From positions 7,939,711-8,003,710 of the forward strand of contig JABBOT010000011.1 of assembly GCA_016165875.1 (NCBI GenBank): 64,000 nt of DNA, read 5' to 3'. Below, one piece after another: positions 36,636 through 48,245 of this stretch (positions are counted from its first letter, which is position 1; every line of letters starts with the position of its first letter). This DNA is from Acanthopleura granulata. Taxonomy: Eukaryota > Mollusca > Polyplacophora > Chitonida > Chitonidae. The notes below the pieces were generated by a model. That model worked only from the letters and a program-made list of their open reading frames with translations, was not told where the DNA came from and searched no databases. The position numbers and the translations under genes are program-made.

Positions 36636-37266
36636 TTTAAGCGTGAAAACAGACATTTGTTTATCAGTAGTCAGCCATAATAGATGTTCCGGGTCAAAAA
36701 CTCACAAGAGGAATTTCGGGGAAAACCTGGATTACAAACAACTGACATACTAAGAAAATATATAAAATAAGAAATAAGGACGGATTCATGTAACGAGAAG
36801 TAGTCCAGCTGTTGAAGTTGGTAAAACACAATCCCACCCATGGGATTTTGGAGGTTATAGTACCTATGTGCCTCTGTCGAGCTGTCGTGACGGGAAGTAA
36901 GTGTAAACTATAGGAAGAAAAGACAATCGATCCAAGTCTCGCAATATGGCAACCGTTATTTGTGAGAAGCTTAAACGACCAGTGTGAACAATTTTAACTT
37001 GAATCCGCAACGTGAACCGGATTTATATAGCTCAGTGATTTCTGTCTGCGCATTACCGTCCAGGTCATCGCAGTATATTTAATATTCACATAAAATGGCT
37101 GTAGCTGGAAAGTCTCTATGTGTGCAATGTGCTGCTAACCTGAATAGCAGTTTACATACGTCCAAAGAGCTGTCGCAGCTAACCTCACGGACACGAACCC
37201 TGGGACAATCGACTGCACTATCGACTGCACAGCAGTCGCAAACAATGATTTATTTGAATGACGCCT
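36636..37266. other. No recognisable gene
   Basis: A short open frame at 37095-37286 has no recognised motif. Nothing assignable. Confidence 0.35.
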
Positions 37267-37397
37267 TTTATTTATTTATTTCTTAGATTAGTGTTTTGAA
37301 TCGGATTCAACAGTATTTCACTTATGCGACAAAGGCCATAATTAATGTGGCAGTAAACCGAACAATTCGGGGGATATCAAAGGCCATCTGCAGGTTA
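37267..37397 (-). mobile_element. V-type SINE fragment
   Basis: TTTATTTATTTATTTCTTAG, CAACAGTATTTCACTTATGC, GGCCATAATTAATGTGGCAG, GCCATCTGCAGGTT: a tail-side fragment. Confidence 0.65.
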
Positions 37398-37420
37398 AAT
37401 TTACTTTTTATTGAAGTTTT

Positions 37421-37490
37421 TATTTATTTATTTCATTTATTTGATTGGTGTTTTACGTCGTACTCAAAAATATTTCACTTACACGGTTGA
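37421..37490 (-). mobile_element. V-type SINE tail fragment
   Basis: TATTTATTTATTTCATTTATTT-type tail, then GATTGGTGTTTTACGTCGTA and CTCAAAAATATTTCACTT. Immediately follows another SINE fragment; a G run follows at about 37500. Confidence 0.75.
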
Positions 37491-37509
37491 ATTTGTCATG
37501 GGGGGGGGG

Positions 37510-39094
37510 CACCTCCTGTCCATTTAAACATTATGAAGTTACTTCGAGGCCACATATTCACATTGCAAGACCGCAGTACCAAGACTTCACTGTGGTTTGA
37601 TAGCGCTGACAGAAAGTAAAGTAGAGCTAGGCAAGTAGAACACTAAGCGAATTGAAGAGATAAGGAATTGATGGCTTCGAATCCACCAGCAATGTTTTAG
37701 CGTCTGTCTTAAACCACATACATGAAAGGATGAAGAGTTGCTCACTGTAGACCTTAACGATTGCAGCTCAGTTTATCGAGCGACAATGTAGAAATGGGAA
37801 ATGAAGTGGCCGTGTCAAACTTTATTAGAACATCAAGATGCTAATTCTGATGAACTGGTACGCTATGAACATTGTAAAACAAAATTACATATACAACTGA
37901 CTGGGTAATACTTTTTGCTTTATCTGATTGGACACAAAACATTGATCTTGTGACTTATCAAAACAATGAAAGCTTCAACCCAGCTGGCTAGAATCCTTGA
38001 TAACAATAGTTTGAATTCAAATAAACATGCGTGCAGTGAATAAATCCCAAAATTACATTCTGGTCCATTTAAGATCGGGAAGACAAGGTCTCTCTTCTAA
38101 CCAAGATCAACTTTCCAGGAATTTTCCTATAATTAACACCAGTCTGAGCACAGGAGACAAGATGTCCCACTCAGTCTCGTTATCCTCACACCAGATTATT
38201 TCTCACTTGCTAAGTATAAAGCACCTATGTCAATTTGAAAAGTTTAGACATGATCCAATTGTGTACAAGGGAATTCGCGCCTTTTACCACACTCGACTAC
38301 CCAAACCGTCGCTGTATATTTATTATACACTGACAACACATTTATAAGAACAGCTGTTGCCCTAAAGTCTCTGGGAGATGAACGGAGCTGTCACACAGGA
38401 AAATATTTCACATACGTCCCAAACGCAATCACCGCCGACCCATGCATCACAACCGCAGACAGTGGGTCAATGTTCAACCACCATCGTTTACGTAACAGCC
38501 TGTGCGCCTCCCTGTTACGCAAGACTGCCGAATATTTCAAGTCTGTCTTATTACTAGTCTTTACCCCGTATACTTTCCGGAGGTGTAATTAGTCTTTACC
38601 CGTTTTTCTCTGGGTAATTTCTTTGTTATCCTAGACTTTCGTCAGTAATGGATGTTCTCTTTTTTCTCTTGGCCAATCTTGTGTCTTTGACCAAAAGGGT
38701 GAAGTTAAAATTTAGCGACAGATTTAGCCAATCGTAAAGACGTAAAGTAACGACAGGAACGAACGACAAAGCATTGTGGCACATGTTTGGAGCGAAGATC
38801 CAACCCGCCCTATATCGTCGCCGACTTGGTGTGGGGGGGGGGGGGGCGTCAGTAGAACGTCTGGCCCCTGAGTCCAATAGCCTCAGTAAACTGAGGGCTT
38901 CGACTAACGCTTCAACTCCATAGGCAGCTACAGGCAACGAGGCTGTCTGTTCGGGCGAAAAAACATTCCGGCTTAATCTAGTTTACCCGAATTTTCCCGC
39001 AGATTTTGTGCGCGCAAGAAATACATTACATCTGTGCCACAAAAGCAATGACAAATGTTTTGGAACGTTTACCTTCGCATAATGCTTTTTCGTC
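37510..39094. other. No recognisable gene; poly-G run
   Basis: A run of 14 G at 38833-38846. Open frames at 38027-38347 and 38626-38937 (minus) have no domain I recognise; the second reads through the poly-G as a proline run. Confidence 0.35.
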
Positions 39095-39310
39095 CCCTAT
39101 TTGTCATTATTTATTTAAAATGTCTGTGATATACAACAAGATATAATTTCTTTCACATCTATATTCAGCTTGCAATATAATATATACATATATGGATTTT
39201 AAAAACTGTGGCAGTTTTTAGTTTTAGCCCAGGTTTAGTCCTTTTATCTGGTTTTAAACTTGTCCGTCCATTTTACTCCTTACTTCAAGTATTGGTCCAT
39301 AATGTAAGTT
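39095..39310 (+). mobile_element. LINE A 3' UTR fragment
   Basis: CAAGATATAATTTCTTTCAC, ATATACATATATGGATTTT, ACTGTGGCAGTTTTTAGTTT and TTTATCTGGTTTTAAAC match the A2 3' UTR at about 28300-28430 in order. The tail itself is not adjacent; an ATTCATTCATTCATTC run at 39561-39576 may be its displaced end. Confidence 0.6.
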
Positions 39311-40302
39311 GTTTCAAGCTAACTACACGACTCGTGACGTCACAAGGGTCATTGGCCTTCGCGAATAACAATGCCAGCCGTTTGCTCAGGAAGTAACTGA
39401 GGTGGCATTTCGTGACTCAAATACAGTCGTTTCAAGTAGTCCATTTAAAGCAGATACAATATATATGCTTTTTCAAAAGTTTTAATTTTCATCGTATAAT
39501 GTTCTTATGGTATTCCAAAAAGCATTTCGGTGGCACTTTAATATATAATCGTTGATTAATTCATTCATTCATTCCCTGGTGAAGATGGAAGAAAACATAG
39601 ACAGAATAAATGTCTTTTTCATCGATTATTTAAACACATTTCAGAAACAGACGAACAAAAGCACCGAGGGGCGTGAGATAACAGACATATGACTATGGAT
39701 CGCCCATGAAATAAGGCTATTTGCTGTAACGTACGAAGCCTCTGTTTGAGTTTCCTATGTAAATCACACCCTTAACTGCAGACATCTTTGGCCATACGTC
39801 ATTGGTGACATCCACCGATCAGATAGCTCTCCTACCTGCAGGGATAGGGTATATATATGATTATCTGATTGTTGTTTAACGCCGACTTTACTTGAGGTCA
39901 CTTCCTCCTTTGATGTTAGGAGATCAGAAGGAGAGGAGGTACGGAGTTGTGGTGGCACTTAGCTACTGTTTCTCGGTCGTACTATTGTATGCCTTTGGCT
40001 GTAAATTTAACTGTACATAGGTGTTTGTTTATTTTTTTCATTTTCTCGTCTATAGCGTAGGATTGCATTGTAGTTTTTTTAGATCGTATTTGTTAGGGTA
40101 GGGTTTAGATAGGGGCAGGTTCTTTTGATTGCGTATGCACGGTGTTTTCAGTACTACTAACACGGGATTCTGTTGTCCACGCCTTTGGTTGTGAGTCGCC
40201 CCACTGCAAAACTAATAGTCTGTAGGCTAACTGATAGATCCCTGTTGGTGTCCTGCTGCAGGAAGTTTCTACCTGTACAGTTTGTTCAAGCCACAAGCCA
40301 CA

Positions 40303-41274
40303 ATGGACGAGTCGGTTGGACAGTCCGTGGACTCGGATGATCTACAGTCTGATATGGAAATCGGGCCAAGTATTATCCGCTCAGGCAAACGGCGACTGAG
40401 ATCAAATCCTGAAAATGCTGCTGGTAAGAAATCTCGATCTGTTTCCTTTACGCCTAAAGTTATTGTCAATAGCACCATGATCTTTATGAAAGCAATTGGT
40501 AACCACGCTCTATGTGAAGTTAACCCTTTACGGTTAGGCGAGGTCCTACATCGAGTTATAAAGAACGGAACGTTGAAATCAGTTTACAAGTTGGTAATTT
40601 AGCCATAGAATGCAACGATGTCCAGCAAGCTGAGTCTTTTGGCATTCTCTAACGTTATGGGGTTTGATGTGAAGTGTTACCAGAACGATAAAGCTATTGT
40701 AAAGGGTGCTATTTCACGGTTCGCTGATGAATTTGATGTAGATGAAGTTAAGGAGAGTCAGAATATAATGTGGTCCGTGCTGAGTGTATGTCCCGACGAG
40801 ATAAAACCCGTCTATTCTATTCTATTGCACTTTGTATCAAAGTCCTTGCCTAAGCATGTGTCCGTTGCATTTCAGAAATTTACAGTCAGAAAATTTGCAC
40901 CTAGAGTTTTTCGGTGTTACAAATGTCAGAGGATGGGTCATAGGGTACTGGAGTGTAAATCTGGTAAACGTTGCTTACGATGTGGTGAGAATCATGATTC
41001 TGATTGTCCTAATATGGAGGCCCTAAAGTGCTGCAATTGCAATGGCGACCACTCTGCTGCCTTTGTTGGATGTCCCGTGAGAAAGGAAGCCAAGAAAGCT
41101 CAGTTTATTAAAACTAAAGAAAAATTATCTTTAGCAGAATCACTGAGGATTGTCAGAACAGATTCCAGGAAAGCACAAAACACTTCAGAACCTGCATTTA
41201 GAGAGAAGACAGCACTGCAGTGCACTGCATCAATTGCCTCTACCTCCCCCAACCTCGTCCTTTCTCTTCAGTAA
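40303..41274 (+). pseudogene. LINE B ORF1, zinc-knuckle RNA-binding protein
   Basis: Starts at the ATG at 40303 (MDESVGQSVDSDD, acidic, then basic SGKRRLRSNPE). The same frame carries TAG at 40600 and 40606; between about 40590 and 40660 a neighbouring frame reads better, so two compensating single-base shifts are likely. After 40660 the frame is open to the TAA at 41272-41274. Three zinc knuckles follow one another at about 40916-41070: CYKCQRMGHRVLEC (canonical CX2CX4HX4C), CLRCGENHDSDC, and CCNCNGDHSAAFVGC. The C-terminus is Lys/Ser-rich. About 324 codons in all, usual for the class. Family role: binds LINE RNA. Confidence 0.88.
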
Positions 41275-43720
41275 ATAGCTACCTTGGATAAAATGAAATT
41301 TCTTTGCCCAAACTAATGTCAGTATTAAAATCCAGTAGCCTATCCGCTATCCATGGATAATGCTGTGTACTATTTACTTTCTATCATGACTTTTTATCTA
41401 CTTCATCAAAATGTTCAAAGTTTGTATGCGCGTGGTCAAGAATTGAAAAGCTATGTCTTTAACTTACCCGAATTACAGGAGACCTTTCTCAATGAGCCTT
41501 ATCAGTTCATGCTCCCCGAATTCACGGCAATTAGGAAGGATCGGGAAGGCCGAGGGGGTGGCCTGCTTACCTTAGTTTGAGATAATGTCTCGCACTCTGA
41601 AATAAAGTTGCCTAATGTAACCTCATTTGAATGTCAATGTGTGTATTTAGCTCTTAAGTTTGGTAGGGGTGTTAATGTAATTAATATCTACAACCTTTGT
41701 AAACGATTAACTGATGACGGACTAACAACTGTGTTGAAGTCTGTAAGTGGACTTAGACTTATTTGTGGTGGCTTAAATGCTCATAATCGCATACGGGGTA
41801 GCGTGAAGTCTGATGTAAATGGCAGAATTGTTGCAGAATTTATTGATACGAATGGCTTTGTTATTTTGAATACTGGCGCGGGGACACGAATTGATATTCG
41901 GATTGGTAATATATCGTGCCTGGATCTTACATTGTGTTCTGCTAATATAAGTGCTGGCTATTCTTGGTCTGTGGATCAACTGTCACGTTGTGCCAGTGAC
42001 CATTATCCCGTGCATGTTCGCATTGGTAAGCCGTTATGTAACAACTCCACTGGTAGGCTATCAAGATGGAAAACTTAAGATGCAGATTGGAGTTCTTTTA
42101 AGCTTTCACTCAGTCAAGTTTCGGAAACTGATGTAGTTAGTGAAGGTTTGGATGAGTTTAATGATGCAGTTTTAGGATACATTGCCAGAGGAGCCGAAAG
42201 CAATATGCGGATGACATCAGGAAGACCTTGTCCAAAACCCCCGGTACCCTGGTGGAATGAAGAATGTAAGGAAGCCATTAAAGCTCGCAAGAAAGCTAAA
42301 GACAGAGCAAGGCGTACGCTACTCCATCTTGATATAATGGACTACATGAACAAGAAGGCTCAAGCTCAAAGAATAATCAAGAGAAGCCAGAAGTCTTATT
42401 GGCGTATGTTTTGCTCTACCATAAACTCTAACACATCCATTAAATCGGTTTGGTAAGAGGTTAACGCAGTTAGGGGAAACCACTCTAACTCATCTGTACC
42501 CACGCTAAGTAAAGAGCACGTAATGTGTGTAAGTGATATAGATAAAGCTAATATATTGTGTAAAAGTTTTGCTTTTGCCAATAGCTCTGATAATTATGGT
42601 TCGAATTTTAAGCGTTACAAAGATGACGTTGAGGTGTGTGACTTTTCTAATATTATGCTTGACGATATGGTAATAAACAATGATATTTCTCTGGCAGAAG
42701 TCAAGCAGGCTATATCTAGAAGTAACAATATTTCGCCTGGAGAAGATGGTGTAAATAATTTCATGTTGCGTGATAGGCCAGACTCGGTTTTAAACATATC
42801 ATTACTTCTTTTTAACCGTGTTTGGAAATCCATGACGATGCCTTTGGCCTGGGGTAAAGCGATTGTGGTACCTGTTCTCAAGCCCGGAAAGCCTCCTTCT
42901 AATCCGTTATCATATAGACCCATCTCCCTCATCAGTAATTTATGTAAACACATGGAGTGTATGGTCAGTGCTCGCCTAACGTGGCACCTTGAGATTAAAG
43001 ATCTTTTTTCCCCATTACAGTGTTGTTTTAGACGAAACCGACGGACAACAGAACGTGTTGTTTGTTTAGAAACTGATATTAAAAATGGATTGTTAAATAA
43101 GGAATATGTTTTAGCACTTTTCTTAGATGTCGAGAAGGCAAATGATATGGTGTTGAGAAGAGAGGTGCTGAAGAAAATGGCAGTGATGGGTTCTGGGTGA
43201 AAGATATTGGCATGGGTGAGAAATTTGTCTAATAAACAAATATCTGTTCGTGCAGGTAAAGAATTCCCAGACCCTATTACTACAGAGAATGGTACCCCCA
43301 AGGGAAGTGTCATTTCACCGTCATTGTTCAATATCATGATAAATGATCTTCCAAGTGTTGTTCATCCTAGAACTAAATGTGGTCTTTTTGCAGATGATAA
43401 AGCCGTATGGACATCGTCCAAAAGTTTTAAATTGGCTCATAAGTACCTCCAAAAGAGCCTAAACTCTATTTTTCCTGGGGGGAAAAAATGGGGGTTTAAA
43501 TTCTCTCCTGTTAAATCCGAAGGTATGATATTTACTCGTAAACGCTTAATTCTTGACTCTCCACTTTTGTTGCGTAATGATGGCATAAAAACATCACTTA
43601 CATGTAAGTACTTAGGAGTGTGGTTAGATAAATCTCTGATCTGGTCTAGCCATATTGATCAGATAGTTGTTAAATGTACTAAGGCCATTAATTTAATGCG
43701 ATCCATCTCTAAAACTTCAT

Positions 43721-43732
43721 GGGGGGGGGGGG
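43721..43732 (+). repeat. Poly-G run of 12 inside LINE B RT thumb
   Basis: Encodes the extra glycines of SWGGGADKTTLL, where family A has DWGADQSVLF. The run is in frame, so it looks like two added codons. Length calls in such runs are error-prone. Confidence 0.8.
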
Positions 43733-44124
43733 CAGATAAAACCACGTTATTGATGTTATGCAGGTCTCTCATTCTGTCAAGAATGGATTATTGCTGCGAA
43801 GTATTTGGTTCAGCGGCCCAGTCAGTTAAAAGTAAGCCATACAGTATCCAATATCGAGCGTTATCTGTTTGTACTGGTGCAATTAAAGGGATCTCGTTAC
43901 GTTGTTTACAGGTGGCCTGCGGTGAGCTCCGCTTCTCGATTAGAACTTTAAAATACTCGCTCCTTCTCAGGTGGTCTTACGATAATCCTGCTTGTCAGTT
44001 GTTACAGCCTTCATAGCATGATTTTCTGTACAATGGGTTCGATTCCAGAAACTTTAGCATACGAATTCCTTGATGACGTGGGTGTTGACCTGACCAAGCT
44101 GGAAAAAGATACTCCTTTCCCGCA

Positions 44125-44136
44125 CCCCCCCCCCCC
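44125..44136 (+). repeat. Poly-C run of 12 inside LINE B ORF2
   Basis: Encodes a proline run between RT and RNase H, close to a frame change. It could be real slippage or a sequencing artefact. Confidence 0.75.
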
Positions 44137-45130
44137 ACCTTGGCTCCTCCAAGTACGAAATGTTTGCATGGCGTTATGTGAGTATAGCCGCAAATCTGAC
44201 CAACTTAACCTTATCTGCCTGTCTTTTAAAAACTATGTGTCTAGCAACTGGTCAGCTTTTCTAAAACTATTTTCAGATGCATCAAAGTGCCCAGAGACAG
44301 GGAAGTGTAGCATTGGGTTTGCAGTACCGGAAATAAAAGCAAGCCAATCATTTATAGGAATATAGACCAGTGAGGGCTGTGATTTTTCACTTGCTGAATT
44401 GCAGGCAATTAAGAATTACTATTGGCATATTGTGTCTCCTGTGATTTTGGAGCTATTATGGCTGATGATCTCGTTATATTTTCAGGGGATAGAGATTTGT
44501 TTGGCATGGATACCAGCCCACGTGGGAATAGTGTTTAATGAAGAAGCGGATAAGGCTGCAAAACAATCATTTCTGCCGAATAATATATCTGTCTCTTACA
44601 CATTACCAGGTCGACAGATGTTCAACGAATTTAAGTCACACTTCTACTCGCTTTGGCAAAATGAGTGGGATACAACGAATAAGGATCGTTTCTATTTTCA
44701 ATTTCAGCCTTCTGTCTCCAGTGGTTACGTAAGTCTATCTCATAGACGACACGATGTCTCATTTTTCAGATTAATATCTGGTGTCTTACGTCTTAACTTA
44801 CGCCTTTTCAAGATAAAATGTCAACCAACTGGCTGGTGTGATCTTTGTGATGTAGATGAGTCCGAAGTTCATTTTTTTAAGATGTCCCAGATATAATGTA
44901 ATCAGAACTCAAATGTTTGCAAAGCTATCACATTATGGTATTTTCCAGCTTACATAACAGGCAATGCTGTGTCCTCCACGAAACAAAGTCAAAGTCTTCA
45001 ATGAAGTGGCCAAGTTCATTGTTAATTCAAGGCGACTTTGAGTCGCTCCAACCCTCATCCCATTTATTGGAGTGGTATTTCTAGTAATGTAGTATAGATT
45101 TACAATTTGCAATTAAAACATGGCGTGCAT

Positions 45131-45825
45131 CATCCCTTTTCAGGGCATGGAAAACGCCAAATTCAGAATTTCAGTCACTCGCATACATCATTGACGAAGT
45201 GCCTTTGAACAGGTGGTTTGAAGGATTGTCTATGTCACTAACTGGTAGTTAACGCTATAGGCCTCCATCAGTCAGCCAACAGTCAGTGACAGACGTCACT
45301 TGTCCGTAACCACCAGAAACCTATTAATAGGTTGTACGACAACAGTGTGGCATAGCAATATCTCAACTAATGGCTCAACCACCTCCAGCCGGTTACGCTA
45401 GACAAACTCATCAGACCTGTAGCTCATTACCTTATGCTTGCCCAAAATAGTTGCAAGCACCAAACGATATGGGATTCTAACGTGTTCCCACCGCTTATGG
45501 GAATGGTTGTGTTGTTTCAACTGCTGAATGCAAATTCTAAATTTCAGGTTAGGTGATCATGTGTGGTTTATCCAACTTCAGAACAGTAACTGGGGACTAC
45601 GAAGTTTAAACTCATGCCATTGTTTGTCGCTTACCCCCTTTCAGGACTGTCTTGATAAAACCGATTCTTCAATGAACCTACGTCATATTCTCGAATAGGT
45701 GATCAAAACAGCAACCAAACTTTACAGCTCTTCAGGCATTTCTTGATGGTGATTCTTCTCTTGGTCAACTGTCAACATCACACTGCCAAACCAGCAAATG
45801 GTCAATCTATACACCAGGTCTTAAG
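45131..45825. other. No recognisable gene
   Basis: Nothing assignable between LINE B and repeat R1. Confidence 0.35.
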
Positions 45826-46530
45826 TAACCAGACTATGGGCTTTTTCACCTTTTCTGTGTAGAATGCAGTGTATAGTTAGATTCGACAGAAGGTACATTC
45901 AGCTAAGATGTGAACCCAAAACGTACAAGAAAGGAAGTGGGCCGGGTAGTCGTTGTACAAACCAATGACTACAGCATACGAGAGTGGAATCGGAGCAATG
46001 GCGACAGTGTGGAAGCTGGTGCTAAGTTTAGGACCGTATTGCTGATACACGTATGTAACAATGAGTTATGTGGGACAAAATTGTTTTTTTCTGCTCGTTA
46101 TTCTTCTCTTTCTTAAGCAAGCTAACTTCTCTTACAAATCTTACGTAACCAGACTGTCGACCTTTTCACCAGGTAAAATGCAGTGCATGGCTCGACTCAA
46201 AGGGACAATCCATCGACCTGGCGTTATTGACTGCTTATCTTAATCTGTGGTCCTGACTGAAGAAACTAATGCCAAAGTTGTTTTTCTTTTCCGCACGTAG
46301 GCTTACATTAAAAGAAATGGGGATTGCATAAAATGCTCTTGGGTAATAAGTAACAAAATAATGAGCCCAGAGGAGGTAATCATGCAATCACCCTGTGTGA
46401 TGTTACCAACAACAAAGAAATTTGGAATATGAGTGCTGTTTTGTTGGTCGATTTGGCAATCTGTCATAAGATGATACTCTCGAACGGATTATCATTTTGA
46501 GTAGATGCATGTAGAGGCATCCACTTGCAC
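45826..46530 (+). repeat. Repeat R1, copy a, with internal ~317-bp duplication
   Basis: The phrase TAACCAGACT-T-G-CTTTTTCACC with GAATGCAGTG/AAATGCAGTG and TCGACTCAAAGG-ACA occurs near 45826 and again near 46143, so the unit is about 317 bases. It continues with an AG-bounded segment at 46301 whose translation (YIKRNGDCIKCSWVI) is similar in copies c and d, and ends near 46520 with TTTTGAGTAGATGCATGTAG. The family is not one I recognise. Confidence 0.75.
46301..46374 (+). other. Exon-like conserved segment of R1, copy a
   Basis: Preceded by TTTTTCTTTTCCGCACGTAG (pyrimidine tract and AG) and followed by a GAGGAG/GTAATC junction. The translation reads AYIKRNGDCIKCSWVISNKI, then MSPEE. The same reading exists in copy c at 56746 and, in part, copy d at 58367. 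Protein function unknown. Confidence 0.4.
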
Positions 46531-48226
46531 GTCTTGATCTTCTCCATCCCCGGATTCTGCGGAGTCCTCCATGATTGGTCTTACATCTTCAAATTACAGG
46601 TTACAAGTTTCCGGATCATTTCCATCTGCCTGTGAGCACAGTTTCTCGCAGCTCGGAAGGTGGCATCGTAGGGTACGTGAGGCCACTTTGAGGCATGACG
46701 TGGAGGTCACAATTTCCTGACGGGATGTCTTACCACATTTCCATCTCATCTGCTCTGCCCGCCTGTAGACATTTTTAATGTGACGCCTGACTGTCAACAC
46801 TTGTATAGGCCTCCCAAATCTCACTTAAAGAAAAGAAAATTTCGCAAGCAATACTACTTCCGAAACCATTGCCGGTTTATAACAGCATCGCAGCATGGCT
46901 TTTTCTGTCCAATATTCTGTGGCTTACACCATAGATTGCGGCCAGCTTCGGCGTAAGGCAGAGCTTTCTGTTGAGGCGGGACACATTCTAAAGGTTTTTA
47001 TACCACCCAGAACTGTTTCACGTCGAGACAGTGATCCAGTCCTCGCAACGGGATCGATCTTATACGATGACGCTAATTTTTCTTTTCATTTTTATCCACT
47101 GACTCATTAATCCGTTAGTGTTCGAGTGCCACACTACCGTCAACGGCACTAGGGTATCCGATCAGTTATCGTACAGGACCCGGCTATCGTGCACGCGCAC
47201 TTCGTGCGTCCGTTTGCCTTCCAGCCACAGAATACTGGTAGCAGTTATCTGGAGAGGCCTATCGTAAACTTTGAGTGAAAATGGCACAGCAAATGTTTTG
47301 GCTTTACAAATGTCAGCATATGACTGCTGCTCAGGTGTACAAGAAAAAATTATTTAAAACGTTTTGTAGCTTCCTTGTATATAAAGGTAATCTTACAAAG
47401 CTTAACGCAGCACTGTATTTTGGTTTATGCCTGTTTTATCACAATACCCCTGAATGTTTAGTGGGCCTTGTCTGTCCTTCGTATGTATACATGTATCTAT
47501 TATTATATCAGTATACAACAGTAGGTAGACACTTGGTACGTTTTCTTCTGGACTACACCTATTTTAATACACATTCAGAAAGACGATGAAACCTTTTGCA
47601 TGAATTGAAATTATGATGTTTGGTTCCACTTCTCAGGGATATATTAAAATAAATATTGTGATATCATTTATTTAACACTTGCAACAAACTATTACATACG
47701 GCACTGAAAACTCCCCTGACTGACCAAAATCGTGAGTTCTTCTTAAAGAGATTAGGGAGCTTAGGTCGCTTCACTGCTATGAAATGTTGGAATGTTCTGA
47801 GTATAATTATAGTACACTTTCCTGCTTATATTCAGGATATTTTTTCAATTACCATTTTGATATTTGAGTTCTTTTAATATTCGGATTTATGACTGTGTTG
47901 CTTATTTGATTCCGTGGGTTAATTTCTAGGTCATGTTGATAATATCAGTAAAATGAATTTGCACAAAATTGTGTCTAATCCTAATATAAAGGGCGATTAT
48001 TTCAGTTTTTGAGACAAAGAAGAATAAACTTTTGCACTGTCATTTTTGAATTGGGTAATGAGTAACTTTTGTAAGTATTTTCCAAAATAAGGTTATCTTA
48101 CCGAACGGGTTTAATCCAAATATTCCTTTCCGCTTATTGCCCATATCATCTGCATCCCCAACTACATCTCTTGTGTAGCGGACAAGAAGGCTTGCAGATA
48201 CCACAGACGAGAGGGAGAATCAGTGC
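46531..48226. other. No recognised gene; weak ORF candidates
   Basis: The minus-strand frame at 46594-46824 is Cys/Arg-rich and the plus frame at 47275-47589 (104 codons) has hydrophobic stretches, but I recognise neither and see no splice support. A GC-richer patch lies at 47150-47230. Confidence 0.3.
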
Positions 48227-48245
48227 ATGGCGCCTAGCAAGAAAG
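48227..48245 (+). CDS. Candidate first coding exon of a small spliced gene
   Basis: ATG followed by codons for MAPSKK and one extra base, then a strong donor AAAG/GTAAGC. It is in phase with the next candidate exon at 49639 (phase 1), so the joined frame stays open. No promoter element was identified upstream. This may still be coincidence: the three-exon model has no known homologue that I recognise. Confidence 0.3.

Larger units (their letters stand above)
41353..45041 (+). pseudogene. LINE B ORF2: endonuclease, reverse transcriptase, RNase H
   Basis: Begins with the ATG at 41353. Endonuclease: LHQNVQSLYARG, LPELQETFL, GGLNAHN (usual DFNAHN) and SDHYPV. RT: VVPVLKPGKPP, YRPISLISN, FLDVEKAND with catalytic Asp at 43126 (Tyr of KAYD is Asn), GTPKGSVISPSLFN and an intact FADD at 43387-43398. 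RNase H: FSDAS at about 44270, AELQAI at about 44393, WIPAHVGI, EEADKAAK at about 44540. A CDLC-H motif ends the protein, and KFIVNSRRL precedes the stop at 45039-45041. In-frame stops: 41578, 42076, 42454, 43198 and 44363; frame changes near 44012-44080 and 44876. The catalytic residues of RT and RNase H are still present. Confidence 0.92.
39960..45130 (+). mobile_element. LINE copy B (I-like family B), nearly complete
   Basis: The best preserved element here: a probable 5' UTR (about 39960-40302, boundary uncertain), a CCHC zinc-knuckle ORF1, then ORF2 with endonuclease, RT, RNase H and a C-terminal zinc motif, and a short 3' UTR. The organisation matches the I-like group with RNase H. It is a different family from A: ORF1 and ORF2 are only distantly similar and the 3' end lacks the ATTC tail. 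In-frame stops at five ORF2 positions plus several frameshifts make it inactive. I could not define target-site duplications. Confidence 0.9.

Noticed and set aside
42615..43337. 240-codon minus-strand open frame
   Set aside because: It is antisense to the RT domain of LINE B, whose plus-strand frame shows clear motifs.
47275..47589. 104-codon frame with hydrophobic stretches
   Set aside because: No recognised domain and no supporting signals; kept only as a note in the region entry.
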